Source: Cervus elaphus
Taxonomy: Eukaryota > Chordata > Mammalia > Artiodactyla > Cervidae
Length of the DNA stretch: 64,000 nt
Assembly (NCBI RefSeq): GCF_910594005.1
Contig: NC_057848.1
Span: 138,766,155 to 138,830,154 of the forward strand
Direction of reading: 5' to 3'
Under the pieces are notes generated by a model. It was not told the DNA's origin, made no database searches, and worked only from the letters and a program-made list of their open reading frames with translations. A program made the translations under genes and the position numbers. How positions within the stretch are numbered: position 1 is the stretch's first letter; each line of letters starts with the position of its first letter. Positions 1-10,485 of this stretch are shown piece by piece.

Positions 1-925
1 ACCATGCCAGGCTTCCCTGTCCATCACCAACTCCTGGAGTTTACTCAAACTCATGTCCATTGAGTTGATGATACCATCCAACTATCTCATCCTCTGTTGT
101 CCCCTTCTCCTCCTGCCCTCAAACTTTCCCAGCATCAGGGTCTTTTCCAATGAGTCAGTTCTTTGCATCAGGTGGTCAAGGTACTGAAGTTTCAGCTTCA
201 GCATCAGTCCTTCCAATGAATATTCAGGACTTATTTCCTTTAGGATGGACTGGTTGGATCTCCTTGCAGTCCAAGGGACTCTCAAGAGTCTTCTCCAACA
301 CCACAGTTCAAAAGCATCAATTCTTCAGTGCTCAGCTTTCTTTATAGTCCAACTCTCACATCCATTCAAGACTACTGGAAAAACCATAGCCTTGACTAGA
401 TGGACCTTTGTTGGCCAAGTAACGTCTCTGCTTTTAATATGCCGTTTAGGTTGGTCATAACTTTTCTTCCAAGGAGCAAGCGTCTTTTAATTTCATGGCT
501 GCAGTCATCATCTGCAGTGATTTCAGAGCCCCCCAAAATAAAGTCTGTCACTGTTTTCACTGTTTCCCCATCTATTTCCCATGAAGTAATGGGACTGGAT
601 GCCATGATCTTAGTTTTCTGAATGTTGAGCTTTAAGCCAACTTTTTCCCTCTCCTCTTTCACTTTCATCAAGAGACTCTTTAGTTCTTCACTTTCTGTCA
701 TAAGGGTGGTGTCATCTGCATATCTGAGGTTATTGATATTTCTCCCAACAAGCTTGATTTCAGCTTGTGCTTCATCCAGCCTGGCATTTTGCATGATGTA
801 GTCTGCATATAAGTTAAATAAACAGGGTGACAATATACATACAGCCTTGATATACTCCTTTTCCTATTTGGAACCAGTCTGTTGTTCCATGTCCAGTTCT
901 AACTGTTGCTTCCTGGCCTACATCC
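1..925 (-). mobile_element. BovB LINE (RTE clade), truncated by window edge, minus strand
   Basis: Reverse complement of the 3' half of a BovB element. On the minus strand, a frame at 833-396 reads the end of the reverse transcriptase palm and the region after it. It carries a YADD catalytic motif, a preceding NINNLRYADD context and the KLNIQKTKIMAS stretch typical of BovB. Downstream, 1-400 is the C-terminal domain and 3' end, in several broken frames. The element starts outside the window on the left and stops near 925, where L1 sequence begins. Premature stops and frameshifts make it inactive. Family assignment is by similarity to the other BovB copies here and remembered BovB protein motifs. 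Confidence 0.92.
396..833 (-). pseudogene. BovB reverse-transcriptase fragment with intact YADD box
   Basis: A 145-residue open frame covering the RT palm core through the post-palm region of BovB. The YADD box (motif C) is preserved, so the catalytic aspartates remain in this piece. The fingers, most of the palm and the whole endonuclease are absent, because the element ends near 925. The frame closes where BovB normally continues into its C-terminal domain, indicating a frameshift. No promoter or intact start is visible, and the methionine opening the frame is internal. It is a dead fragment, not a gene. Confidence 0.8.
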
Positions 926-927
926 AA

Positions 928-3511
928 AAACCTTGGTAAACCAAAGTCAACAATACATGAAAAGGGTTGTACACCATGATCAAGTTGGATTCATTCCAGG
1001 GATGGCTCAACACAAGCAAAATCAATGTGATATACCACATTAACAAAGGAAAAACAAAACCACATGATCATTTCAACACATTCAGAAAAACATTTGAAAA
1101 TATTCAATGTCCATTAATGATTAAAATCTCACCACAGTGGGAACATATTTCAACACAGTAAAAGCAATTTACAACAAACCCACAGTCCACATAACACTTG
1201 ATGGTGAAAAGCTGAAAGACTTCTCACTAAATTCAGAAGTAAAACAAGGATGCCCACTCACCACGCCATTTCTATTTGGTATAGTAGTTGAAGTCCTAGC
1301 TGTATCAACAAAATAGGAAAAAGTAAATTGTAAGCAAATTGGAAGGGAAGAAGAAAAAATGTCACAATTTGCAGATAACAAGCTATATAGAGAACCCTAA
1401 AGTCTCCACACAAAGCCTATTAGAATAAATCAATTCTGCAGGGTAGCAGGATACAAGATTAATATACAGAAATCTGTTGTATTTCTTTACACTAATAATA
1501 AAATACTGGAGAAAGCAAAAAATAAATTCCATTTAAAATTGCATCAAAAAATAAAATACTTAAAGAATAAACTTAACCGAAGAAGTGAAAGACCTATATG
1601 TTGAAAATGATCAATATAAAACATTGATAAAGGAAACTGAAGATAAATCAAAGCACTTGAAAGTGCTTTTTGATTGGGAGAATTAATATTGTTAAAATGG
1701 TCATAAAACCCAAGCAATCTATAGATTCAATGCAACCCTTATCAAAATACCCATGAGATTTTTCACAGAAGTAGTAGAACAATCTTAAAATTTATATGGA
1801 ACCACAAAAAGACCCAAAAATTGCCAAAGTAAGCCTAAGGAAAGGAACAAAAAAGCTGGAGATATACCCTTCCAAACTTCAGACTATACTGCAAAGCTAC
1901 AGTAATCAATACAGCATGATATTGGCACAAAAATAGATGTATAGATCAATGGAACTTAATAGACAGCCCAGAAATAAATCCACATAGCTATGGTCAATTA
2001 ATCTATGACAAAGGAGGCAAGAATATAGAAGGGATAAAAGACAGTCTCTTCACAAAGTGTTGAGAAAGATGGACAGCTACACATAAATCAATGAAATTAG
2101 AACACTCCCTGACATGATGCACAAAAATAAGTTCAAAATGACATAAAGACTTAAATATAAGACATGACATCATAAAACTCCTAGAAGAGAACATAAGCAA
2201 AATATTCTTCGACATAAATTGTAGCAATATTTTCTTAGATCATTCTCCCAAGGCAAGAGAAGCAAAAGCAAAAAATAACCAAATGGGACCAAATCAAACT
2301 TAAAAGCTTTTGCACAGCAAAGGAAATCATCCACAAAACAAAAACACAACCTACAGAACAGGAGAAAATAGTTGCAAATGATGAGACTGATGGAAGTTTA
2401 ATATCCAAAAATATACAACAGCTCATAAGACTCAATGAAAAACAAATTCAATCAAAAAAATGGGCAGAAGATCTAAAAAGACACTTATCCAATGAAGACA
2501 AACAGATGAACACAAGCATATGAAAATATATTCAATATCATCAATTATTAGAGAAATGCAAATTGAAACCACAGTAAGATATCTCCTCACATAGTTCAGA
2601 AGGTCTATCACAAAAAGTTTACAATTAATAAATTCTGGAAAGGGTGTGCAGAAAAGAGAACCCTCCAATATTGTGGGTGAGAACATCAATTGGTGCAGTC
2701 ACTATGGAGAGCAGATGGAGGCTCCTTAAAAATCTAAAAAGAGACTTACCATATGATCATACTCTTAAGCTTATACTGGAAAAAACAAAAACTCCAAGAT
2801 AGATGCATCCTATTGTTCACAGCAGCACTATTTATAGTAGTCAAGACATGGAAACCAGTCAAGTACTGATCAACAGAAGACTGGATTAAGAAGATATGGT
2901 ATATGTATATTTTTGTTGTTGTTGTTCAGTCAAGAAGTTCTGCCTACTCTTTGTGACCCCATGGACTATAGCAAGCCAGGCTTTCATAATGGAATATTAC
3001 TCTGCCAAGCAGAATGAAATATCAGCATTTGCAGTAACATGGATGGACCAAGAGAATATTATACTCTGTTAAGTCAAAGAAGAATACTATACGATATCAC
3101 TTACATGTGCAATCTAAACAAATAATACAAATGAATCTATATACCAAACAGAAACAGACTCACAGACATAGAAAATAAACTTATGTATCCCAAAGGGAAC
3201 GTTCTGGGAGGGACAAATGAGGATGGTACTAACAGATACAAACCACTATACATAATAGATATGCAACAAGGATTTACTGTATAACACAGGAAATTATATT
3301 TAATAGCTTGTAATAACCTAAAATAGAATATATAATCTGAGAAAATATACTACCAAATCACTTAACTGTATTCAGCAGAGGGACCACTTCAGACCAAAAT
3401 GTACTGTTAATGGTTTTTTTTAATTAAAATATATTAAAGATTAAGTAAAACATGGAAAAAAAACCACATGTAAATCAACTATACTTCAATGTTAATAAAG
3501 AAAAAAAAAAC
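928..3511 (+). mobile_element. L1 LINE, 5'-truncated, ORF2 3' half and 3' UTR
   Basis: The sequence enters L1 ORF2 within the RT domain, around the 'viral-like palm' segment that reads HHDQVGFIPGMA-like in broken frames. It runs through the ORF2 C-terminus (HFS..EDK and 'cardboard' cysteine region) to a 3' UTR with a terminal A-run at 3500-3510. Frames are heavily interrupted and no long ORF survives. A 70-bp BovB/Bov-A tail is inserted at about 2912-2982. No convincing TSD was found, because the left edge abuts the BovB at 925 and may have been disturbed by that insertion. Confidence 0.9.
2912..2982 (-). mobile_element. Very short BovB/Bov-A 3'-end insertion inside L1
   Basis: A stretch beginning with a (TTG)n-like tail and continuing into the BovB/Bov-A 3' terminal sequence (CTTTGTGACCCCATGGACT at its core). 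It interrupts the L1 between the 'gatatggtatatgtatat' region and the 'ataatggaatattactc' region. Its orientation is opposite to the host L1. The extreme 5' truncation leaves only the 3' recognition region, so BovB cannot be distinguished from a Bov-A SINE. Confidence 0.75.
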
Positions 3512-3752
3512 AAAGATGGATAATGTGAATTACAATCTGGAACACTCCACAAAACCAGCTATTGAGGTAAGGGCAGTATTCATAAGTCAATTTTAAATAC
3601 CATCTAGTACCTCAGGACTGGTTCTAACAATGTTGTAAACTGTACAACTTATGTAAAAATAAATGTTGTTTAATTCATACATACATCAAAGGTCATTTTT
3701 GCATTTAATATTAATGGGAAACAAAAATAAAAACGAGAAGAAAAAAAGAAAA
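3512..3752. other. Short AT-rich gap, no assignment
   Basis: About 240 bp between two L1 copies. It is AT-rich and ends in an A/G-rich run (about 3720-3756). I see no coding signal and no recognised repeat. It may be pre-insertion genomic sequence. Confidence 0.4.
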
Positions 3753-3767
3753 AGAAAACTGATTTAT

Positions 3768-3921
3768 TTTTAGTTCTATTCATTTTTTTTAGGTTTTGCT
3801 TTATGTCATTTAAAAAATTTTTAATTGGAGGATAATTACAATATTGTGTTTGTTTCTGCCATACATCAACATGAATCAGCTATAGGTGTATGTATGTATG
3901 TATGTGTATATATATATATAC

Positions 3922-3965
<44 letters not shown>

Positions 3966-4203
3966 CCCCTCCCCTCTTGAGCTGCCTGTGTCATACAGAA
4001 AATTCCCATTGGTTCTCTATTTTAACATATGGTAATACATATGCTTCCACTTACCCTCTCAAATTGTCCCACCCTCTCCTTCTCTCACTGTGTCCACAAG
4101 TCTGTTCTTTATGTCTGTGTCTCTTTTGCTGCCCTGCAAAGAGGTTCATCAGTACCATCTTTCTAGATTCCATATATATATACATTACTATATGATATTT
4201 GTT
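3768..4203 (-). mobile_element. L1 3' end, minus strand, with perfect 15-bp TSD
   Basis: Reverse complement of a ruminant L1 3' UTR and tail: GGAGGATAATTACAATATTG near 3829, the sequence around 'catcaacatgaatcagc' (3866-3882), and further 3' UTR sequence up to about 4203. The insertion is flanked by a perfect duplication, AGAAAACTGATTTAT, at 3753-3767 and 4204-4218. Between the recognised L1 3' end (about 3810) and the left TSD lie about 40 bp (3768-3810) that are not L1 and contain two T-runs. This is compatible with a short 3' transduction. A (GTAT)n/(TA)n/(TG)n microsatellite sits at 3888-3960. Confidence 0.88.
3888..3960. repeat. Compound microsatellite (GTAT)n (TA)n (TG)n
   Basis: Tandem GTAT units, then alternating TA, then about 14 TG dinucleotides (about 3931-3958). 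It lies in the L1 3' UTR at the point where other copies have the 'ggtatacatatgtcccc' region, so it grew inside the inserted L1. It is likely length-polymorphic. Confidence 0.9.
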
Positions 4204-4292
4204 AGAAAACTGATTTATATATGTTCACTGCAGCACTGTCAACAAAAACTAAGACATGGAAGCATCCTAAAAGTCCATCAACAAATGAATGG

Positions 4293-4502
4293 TGCTGGTG
4301 CACTGGGAAGACCCAGAGAGATTGGATGGAGAGGGAGGCGGGAGGGGGGATGGGGAAGGGGAACACATGTAAATCCGTGGCTGATTCATGTCAATGTATG
4401 GCAAAAACCACTACAATATTGTAAAGTAATTAGCCTCCAACTAATAAAAATAAATGGAAAAAAAATAATAAAGCTTACCTCAATTAAAAAAAAAACAAAA
4501 AG
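4293..4502 (+). mobile_element. Young-type ruminant L1 3' end nested in an older L1
   Basis: A 210-bp L1 3' terminus: the 'ctgggaagacccagag' region, the G-rich block, 'cctccaactaataaaaataaatgg' and an A-run. It is flanked by a perfect 10-bp TSD, AAATGAATGG, at 4283-4292 and 4503-4512. After the first A-run (about 4458-4466) there are about 20 further bases (including aagcttacctcaatt). A second A-run follows (about 4486-4500). This double tail suggests a small 3' transduction. The same 3' end recurs at 40163-40299 and 54840-55015. Confidence 0.9.
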
Positions 4503-4994
4503 AAATGAATGGATAAAGAAGATGTGGTACACATATATCATGGAATATTACTCAGCCATTAAAAAGAATGAAATAATGCCCTTTGCAGCAACATAGATGG
4601 AACAGAGTATGGCAATTACCATACTATGCAAAGTAAGTCAGACACATAGACAAATACATGATATTGCTAATTTGCAGGATCTAAAAAAGTGATACAAATG
4701 AACTCGTTTACAAAACAGAAACAGACTCAGAAGACTTATAGAATAAACTTAGAGTTACCTGGGGGGAAGGGTGGGAAGGAGGGATAGAATGGGAGTTTGA
4801 GTTGGATATGTAGTACACACTGCTGTATTTAAAACAGATAACCAATGAGGACCTACTGTATAGCACAGGGAACTCTGCTCAATATTCTGTACTAACCTAA
4901 ATGGGAAAAGAACTTGAAAAATAGATATATGTATATGTATAACTGAATCACTCTGCTGTACACTGAGACTAACACAGCACTATTAATCAACTAC

Positions 4995-6463
4995 TTGTTC
5001 AGTAAGTAAGTCACGTTTGACTCTGTGACCCTGTGGACTGCAGCACACTAGGCTTCCGTGTCTTTCACTATCTCGTGGTTGTTGCTCAAATTCATGCCCA
5101 CTGAGATGGTGATGTTATCTAACCATCTCATCCTCTGCCACCCCCTGCTCCTTTTGCCTTCAGTATTTCCCAGTATCAGTCTTTCCCAATGAGTCAGCTC
5201 TTCATATCAGGTGGCCAAAGTATTGGAGCTTCAGCATCAGTCCTTCCAATGAACATTCAGGACTGATTTCATTTAGGACTGACTGGTTGGATCTCCTTGT
5301 TTGTCCAAGGGGCTCTTGAGAGTCTTCTCCAACACCACAACTCAAAAGCATCAACTCTTCAGTGCTCAGCCTTCTTTATGGTCCAACTCACACATCTATA
5401 CATGACTACTGGAAAAACCAGAGCTTTGACTGTATGGACCTCTGTTGGCAAAGTGATGTCTCTGATTTTTAATATACTGTCTAGGTTTGCCATGGGCTTC
5501 CCAGATGTTGCAGTGGTAAAGAATCCGCCTACCAGTGCAGGAGACGCAGGTTTGATCCATGGGTCAGGAAGATGCCCTGGAGTAGGAAATGGCAGACCAC
5601 TCCAGTATTCTTGTCCAGAAAATTCCACGGGCAGAGGAGCCTAGCAGGGTACAATCTATGGAGTCACAAAGAGTTGGACATGACTGAGCACACGTACTTG
5701 AAGGTCTGTCATATCTTTCAAGAAGAAAGCGTCTTTTAATTTCATGACTGCAGTCAGCATCCGCAGTGATTTTGGAGCCCAAGAAAATAAAATCTCTCAC
5801 CGTTTCCACTTTTTCTCCTTCTATTTGCCATGAAGTTATGCAACAGGATGCCATGATCTTAGTTGTTTTAATGTTGAGTTGTAAGCCAGCTTTTTCACTC
5901 TCCTCTTTCACTTGCACCAAGAGGTTCTTGAGTTCCTCTTCACTTTCTGCCATTAGAGTGGTATCATCTGCATATCTGAGATTGTTGATATTTCTCCCAG
6001 CAATGTTGATTCCAGCTTATGATTCATCAAGGGTGGCATTTTGCATGATGTACTTTGCATAGAAGTTAAATAAGCAGGGTGACAGTATACAGCCTTGTCA
6101 TATTCCTTTCCCAATTTGGAACCAGTTCACTGTTCCATGTCTGGTTCTTACTGTGGCTTCTTGACCGGCATACAGGTTTCACAGGAGGCAGGTAAGGTGG
6201 TCTGGCATTCCCACCTCTTGAAGAATTTTCCACAGTTTGTTGTGATCCACACAGTCAAAGGCTTTAGTTTAGTCAACAACCCCTTCATGGATTATAGGCT
6301 TGTCAAGGTGAAGGGGCTTATGTAACTCAATGAATCTATGAGTCATGCCATGCAGGGCCACCCAAGACAGACGGGTCATAGAGAGTTCTGACAAAATGTG
6401 GCCCACTGCAAGAGGGGATGGCAAACCACTCCAGTATTCTTGCCACAAGAACCCCATGAACAG
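4995..6463 (-). mobile_element. BovB LINE, 5'-truncated, inserted in L1, carrying a Bov-tA
   Basis: BovB in reverse orientation, from its 3' end at 4995 to RT and upstream sequence at about 6290. It is flanked by a perfect 14-bp duplication, TATTAATCAACTAC, at 4981-4994 and 6464-6477. The RT piece on the minus strand (5953 downward) includes the KLNIK-type and MAESEEELK segments, and motif C is covered just upstream in a broken frame. A Bov-tA SINE interrupts it at about 5491-5698. The last 170 bp (about 6290-6463) do not follow the usual BovB order seen at 17226-19864, 49128-50795 and 56293-58528. Confidence 0.9.
5491..5698 (+). mobile_element. Bov-tA SINE inside BovB
   Basis: Full-length tRNA-derived ruminant SINE, starting GGGCTTCCC and containing the B-box-like GGTTTGATCC at about 5550. 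It continues through the 'ggaaatggc' and 'cagaggagcct' regions to the BovB-like 3' end (AAAGAGTTGGACATGACTG). Host BovB resumes after it at about 5701. The flanks AGGTTTGC and AGGTCTGTC are a plausible but imperfect short TSD. The orientation is opposite to the host BovB. Confidence 0.9.
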
Positions 6464-6508
6464 TATTAATCAACTACATTCAAATACACAATAAAAATTA
6501 AAAGAATA

Positions 6509-7399
6509 AAGATTATACAGAGCTTACTCTATTAGTTCTTCATAAACATTACCCAACTTAATTTCATAACAAGCTTATAGAGTGCCATTATCCTCTTTTT
6601 ATATATTAAACTTTGTAACCTTGAAAAAAATCTGTATGTCTCGGCGTTCTTGTATAAAGTTGCTAACTGCTTTATAGTTATAGAATAAAATGTCCTTATT
6701 CTTAAGAAATTTAGGCAGGAAGTCAACAGTGGAGATTTTGTTTTTATGAGCCATATAGAGTGTCACAATTCAAAAGTTATGAAATTATCACAAATCAACA
6801 AAAATCATAAAAGTTTAGCCTTTCATAAGATTCATGAATAAAGGAAAACCCATGCCACTCCTGTGGTGAAATAAATTAACTCTTCTCCCTTCATATAACA
6901 ATACTGAAAGAAAACTCACATTTTTTGCAACTGAAATACTACCAAACCTGTTAATATTCCAAAAAGAATTTTTATGCTGCAGAGAAAATAAGTCTGTCGA
7001 TATTGCAAATGGCTCATATTTGCAGCAATAAGAACGAAGTGTTTTTTTATCTGAGTGGAATGTGTTGATATCACCAGTGAGATTTATTTCAAGGGAAAAA
7101 GCTAGAACCTCTTTTCCCCCACTGTCTTCATTCTGAGGGAAAATCAACTTACAGAGACAATCACAATAATGTTGGGCAAGTTTCGTGTCTGAGAGATTCA
7201 CTGGGGGAGAAAATCATCCTTCTGGCTGTTGACAGATTGCGTTAAGCAGGGGACCATGATACAGAACAATAACCTTCTACGGTGCGCTAAGTGTGCCGCT
7301 AAGAACTGTCACGCACTGACAATTCCCAGTGAGCCCCTGAGACGTCAATGGGATACTTATTGAGCAGTGGATTTCCTAAATGGGTGTGTCTGTGTCAAA
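6509..7399. other. Single-copy-looking stretch
   Basis: I recognise no repeat family here. A 128-codon frame at 7201-6815 on the minus strand begins MNLSDTKLAQHY and contains cysteines, but I could not link it to any family. It has no splice or promoter context that I can defend. It may be a fragment of an unrecognised retrocopy. I treat the region as intergenic. Confidence 0.35.
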
Positions 7400-7970
7400 G
7401 AGTGTTGAAATGCCAACACTCTGCATGAGATTGTATCTGGCCTCCATTTTATGTGATACTTGTCACAGGGAAACTCGACTAGCACACTGGCCTTGCACAA
7501 GAGACGCTTTCAATGATTTCTGTCAAGGCAGTCTGGATTGTTTTGGGTGGCTAATGAAAGTTTTGTGTTCTCAGTTGGGCCCCTCAATGGATGCCATTAG
7601 GTCCCTAACCCTCTACCCTTGGTATTCACCCCAGCATGCAAAAGGCTGCTTACTGCATGCACCTCCTGGGTACATGAGGACTCTGTCTGGAGTTGGCCCA
7701 GCCTCCATAGTGGGCTGACCAAAATGCCCAGCAGTGTTGGTACCCCCCAAGAAGCAGCTTGCAGGAGTGATGGGCAAGCCAGAGGTCACTTGTGGGACTA
7801 AGCTCCGACTGTTTGCACCACTGACTATCTTAACAATATACCATTCGTGGCTTCCTCTTTCTTGTCTCATTTCACTATCCCTTAAAGGGTTTCCAAGGAA
7901 CACTTTTCAAATAAAAAACTTGTCTCAGGTTCTGCTTTGAGGAAACCCCATGAAAACAGTCTTGCACTGT
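7400..7970 (+). mobile_element. Possible ERVL-type solo LTR (MER21-like)
   Basis: The region has LTR-like composition, with a run 'catttcactatcccttaaag' followed by a polyadenylation-type AAATAAAAAA at about 7909. It then has a short segment reading CTCAGGTTCTGCTTTGAGG. This order (the pyrimidine-rich 'cttgtctcatttcac' block, the poly(A) signal, then 'ggttctgctt') resembles the right half of mammalian ERVL LTRs of the MER21 kind as I remember them. No internal retroviral region is present. The left boundary is uncertain, and the assignment needs a repeat-library search. Confidence 0.4.
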
Positions 7971-8041
7971 GGACTTTTTAAAGCCTGTTAGATGGGAAGA
8001 TACTTCTAGGACATTAGGCCAGAGTAAATCGTAACGTTTAG

Positions 8042-8175
8042 ATAGTATCACCAAATCAATGGACATGAATCTGAGCAAACTCCGGAAGATAGTGAAAGAC
8101 AGGGAAGCCTGGTGTGCAATAGTCCATGGAGTCACAAAGAATTGGACACAACTTAGTGACTGAAGAACAAAATCA
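8042..8175 (+). mobile_element. BovB 3'-end fragment
   Basis: About 130 bp matching the last bases of BovB: ATGGACATGAATCTGAGCAA, then 'gacagggaagcctgg', then 'agtcacaaagaattggacac' and the GTGACTGAAGAAC tail. It is a strongly 5'-truncated insertion in plus orientation. I found no clear TSD. Confidence 0.85.
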
Positions 8176-9794
8176 TATTAATTTTTTTGAGTAAATGTGA
8201 ATTTTGTCACTTAAGAATAAAAGATCTCACATGATGTATGCGCAGCTTAAAAGATATTTGAAAGGAAGAAGTTCCACCTGCTTTGGCCTACTGGCAGTAT
8301 GAACTTCACATCATATTAGATGTAATATATATTTCTATAGTTGAACCTAGGTATTTTAAGTATCATTTGTAGGAGCAATTCCCCGCCCCATTTTCTTGGC
8401 CTTTGCCTCTGCATTCTCTGAGTCATGTCTTCACCTGATTCATCAATAGAGACACAGATAAAAGCAAGATATTTACAAATCGACATTTCTTAAATCTTGA
8501 GACAACCTTTGAATGGTTTCCCTTCACAAGTTGGGAGTAGCATATTCAAGAAAAAAGAATGAATGAGCTAAGAGGAAAGGAATGAATACAGATATGTGTT
8601 ACAGAGGGCAGCATACCCAATGTTTGAATTCCTCAGGCCTTGCTGTCATTTCTCTTCCACTCCACTCAATATCATTGCCATTGGTGAGTTTCAAGTCTTG
8701 TAAATTTGGGTCGGTGCTTACTTCACAATGATGCCTTTATAACCCTGAGAAAAATGTCTTCAGTACTTCTTGGTGGCCAGGCAGTTCCAGGTAAAATTGT
8801 GAAACAAAAAGTATGTGCTGGAATTCATGACCTCTCTTCGACAATTCATGATCCTCTCATTCAACTACAGTCTGTCCTACTTTACCCTTACTTAAACCCA
8901 CTGTCAGGAGATAGTCTGGCTTCAATTATTAATAAAGCAGTTGCATAAGCTCTCCTAAGAGTATCTGAATTCTCCTTAATCATTTAATAGAAAGTTTTCT
9001 ATCTCATTCATGATATTTTGGACATAAGGAAGTGACTAATGGATATAGGAATGGGGAATCTTAGAAAGGATGAACTCATAATTGCTGCTTTACCAACCAT
9101 TCCTAGAATTTCCCACAGCAATTTCTCCATAGAATTTATCTTTTTCATAAACCTTAAGTAAAACCATTCCACCTGCAATTTTAGTTCAAACAATTGCTAT
9201 TATCTGACTACATGAACCACTGGGAATGAAAAGTGTTGCAGGGATAACAATTTCTTTAATTTTTTCCATCTGTTTCTTGTTTTTTAAAACTCATTTTTAT
9301 TTGAGGGTTCAGATGTTGCTTTTCTGAAGAGTAAAAAGCATCACAAGTATAAAGGCATCCTGACCCCTTGGGGAGAAGACAGAATGGGACCAGTAGGTTT
9401 TCAGAGAACGCATGTAGGAAAACCTGGTAACACATGCCTATCTCACACCATTCTACTGAAAATAGAGAAAGCTGCATTGACTCCATCTCTACCTTATGAA
9501 GCCTGATGGTAAGTTAATTTCAACTCAATTGAAAATAAAAATTTAGAGGCTGAAGTAGAAGATAGAAATAAGATTTTTTTTTTGAGATTCTGTAGCTTTT
9601 ATGGTTGCTACTTGAAATTCTTTCTTACATATGAGATTATGAGAACATACTATTTTTCAAATAATGCTAGTCATGGGTGTATTATTTACTGCACCTAGCT
9701 GCTGTCTTAATACTTAAAGATAAAGCTCTTAAAAATGAGACATAGTGTCAGTGTGTCCAGGATTTATTCCTGTTAGAAAAAAATAGATGTAAAT
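8176..9794. other. Single-copy-looking stretch
   Basis: No repeat or exon recognised with confidence. Short frames (for example plus 8706-8948) have no family resemblance or conserved motif that I can see. Simple runs occur at about 9573-9583 (T) and near 9780 (A). Confidence 0.35.
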
Positions 9795-10130
9795 CATATT
9801 TTTTAAAGGATTGTTCTTTTCTGTTTCTGTGAAAAATGCCTTTGGGATTTTGACAAGGATTGCATTGACTCTAGTTCACTTTACAAAGTATGGTCATTTT
9901 AACAACATTAATTCTTCTAATCTAAGAACATAGACTATCTTTCCATTTGTTTGTGCTTTTCATTTTTTTTTTAATCAGTGTCTTATAGCATACAGATCTT
10001 GTACAACAACTAGGTTAAATTTATCCCTAAATATTTTATTATATTTGATGTTCTTGTAAATGGAATTGCTTCCTTAATTTCCCTTTCAGATAGTTTGTTG
10101 TTAGTGTATAGAAATGCAACTGATTTTTGT

Positions 10131-10485
10131 TTTCAATCTTTTAAAAAAAATTTTGGCCATTCCATGGGCTTCCCTGGTGGCTCAAATAGTAATCTGCCTG
10201 CAATACAGGAGACCTGGGTTCTATTTCTGGGTTAGGAAGATCCCCTGGAGAAGGAAATGGTTACCCACTCCAGTATTCTCGTCTGGAAAATTCCATGGGC
10301 AGAGGAGCCTGGTGGATTACAGTCCATGGGGTTGCAAAGAGTCAGAGACAGCTGAGCGAATAATCCTTTCTCCTTTCTTTCAGCTATGGGGTGTATGGGA
10401 TCTTAGTTCCCTGACCAGGGATCTAACCTGCGCCCCCTGCATTGGAAGTGTGGAGTCTTAACCACTGCACCACCAGGGAAATCCC
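10131..10485 (-). mobile_element. CHR-type SINE in L1, itself interrupted by Bov-tA
   Basis: The outer insertion is flanked by a perfect 16-bp TSD, TGCAACTGATTTTTGT, at 10115-10130 and 10486-10501. The right part (about 10383-10485) is the reverse complement of a CHR tRNA-like head: GGGATCTTAGTTCCC, GACCAGGGATCTAACC and CCACCAGGGAAATCCC. The left part (10131-10165) is its A-rich tail read as AAAAAAAATTTTGGCCAT. The middle is a Bov-tA. The relative order of events is L1, then CHR, then Bov-tA. Confidence 0.88.
10166..10382 (+). mobile_element. Bov-tA SINE inside CHR SINE
   Basis: Begins GGGCTTCCCTGGTGGCTC and contains the tRNA-derived part ('gagacctgggttctatttc', 10210-10228), the 'ggagaaggaaatgg' and 'cagaggagcctggtgg' blocks and the tail CAAAGAGTCAGAGACAGCTG. 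A pyrimidine-rich TTTCTCCTTTC segment follows. It splits the CHR element at 10131-10485. No clear TSD of its own is visible. Confidence 0.88.

Larger units (their letters stand above)
4214..6508 (+). mobile_element. L1 LINE, 5'-truncated, split by two nested insertions
   Basis: Host L1 recognised in three pieces. About 4214-4292 is the end of ORF2. 4503-4994 continues ORF2 into the 3' UTR with 'ctgtatagcacagggaactctgctc'-type sequence. 6464-6508 is the last 3' UTR bases and A-rich tail. The first interruption is a short L1 3' end with TSD AAATGAATGG. The second is a BovB with TSD TATTAATCAACTAC. Joining the pieces restores the order seen in the uninterrupted copy at 21662-23565, which confirms that these are nested insertions. 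Confidence 0.9.

Noticed and set aside
3890..4596. 101- and 168-codon frames over the microsatellite and L1 3' UTR
   Set aside because: They lie in L1 3' UTRs and a (TG)n tract. Non-coding.
5540..5565. tRNA-like B-box in Bov-tA as a tRNA gene
   Set aside because: It belongs to a tRNA-derived SINE. The cloverleaf is degraded and other copies match SINE, not tRNA.
6815..7201. 128-codon minus-strand frame as a gene
   Set aside because: No recognised motif or family. It may be a relic, but nothing supports a call.
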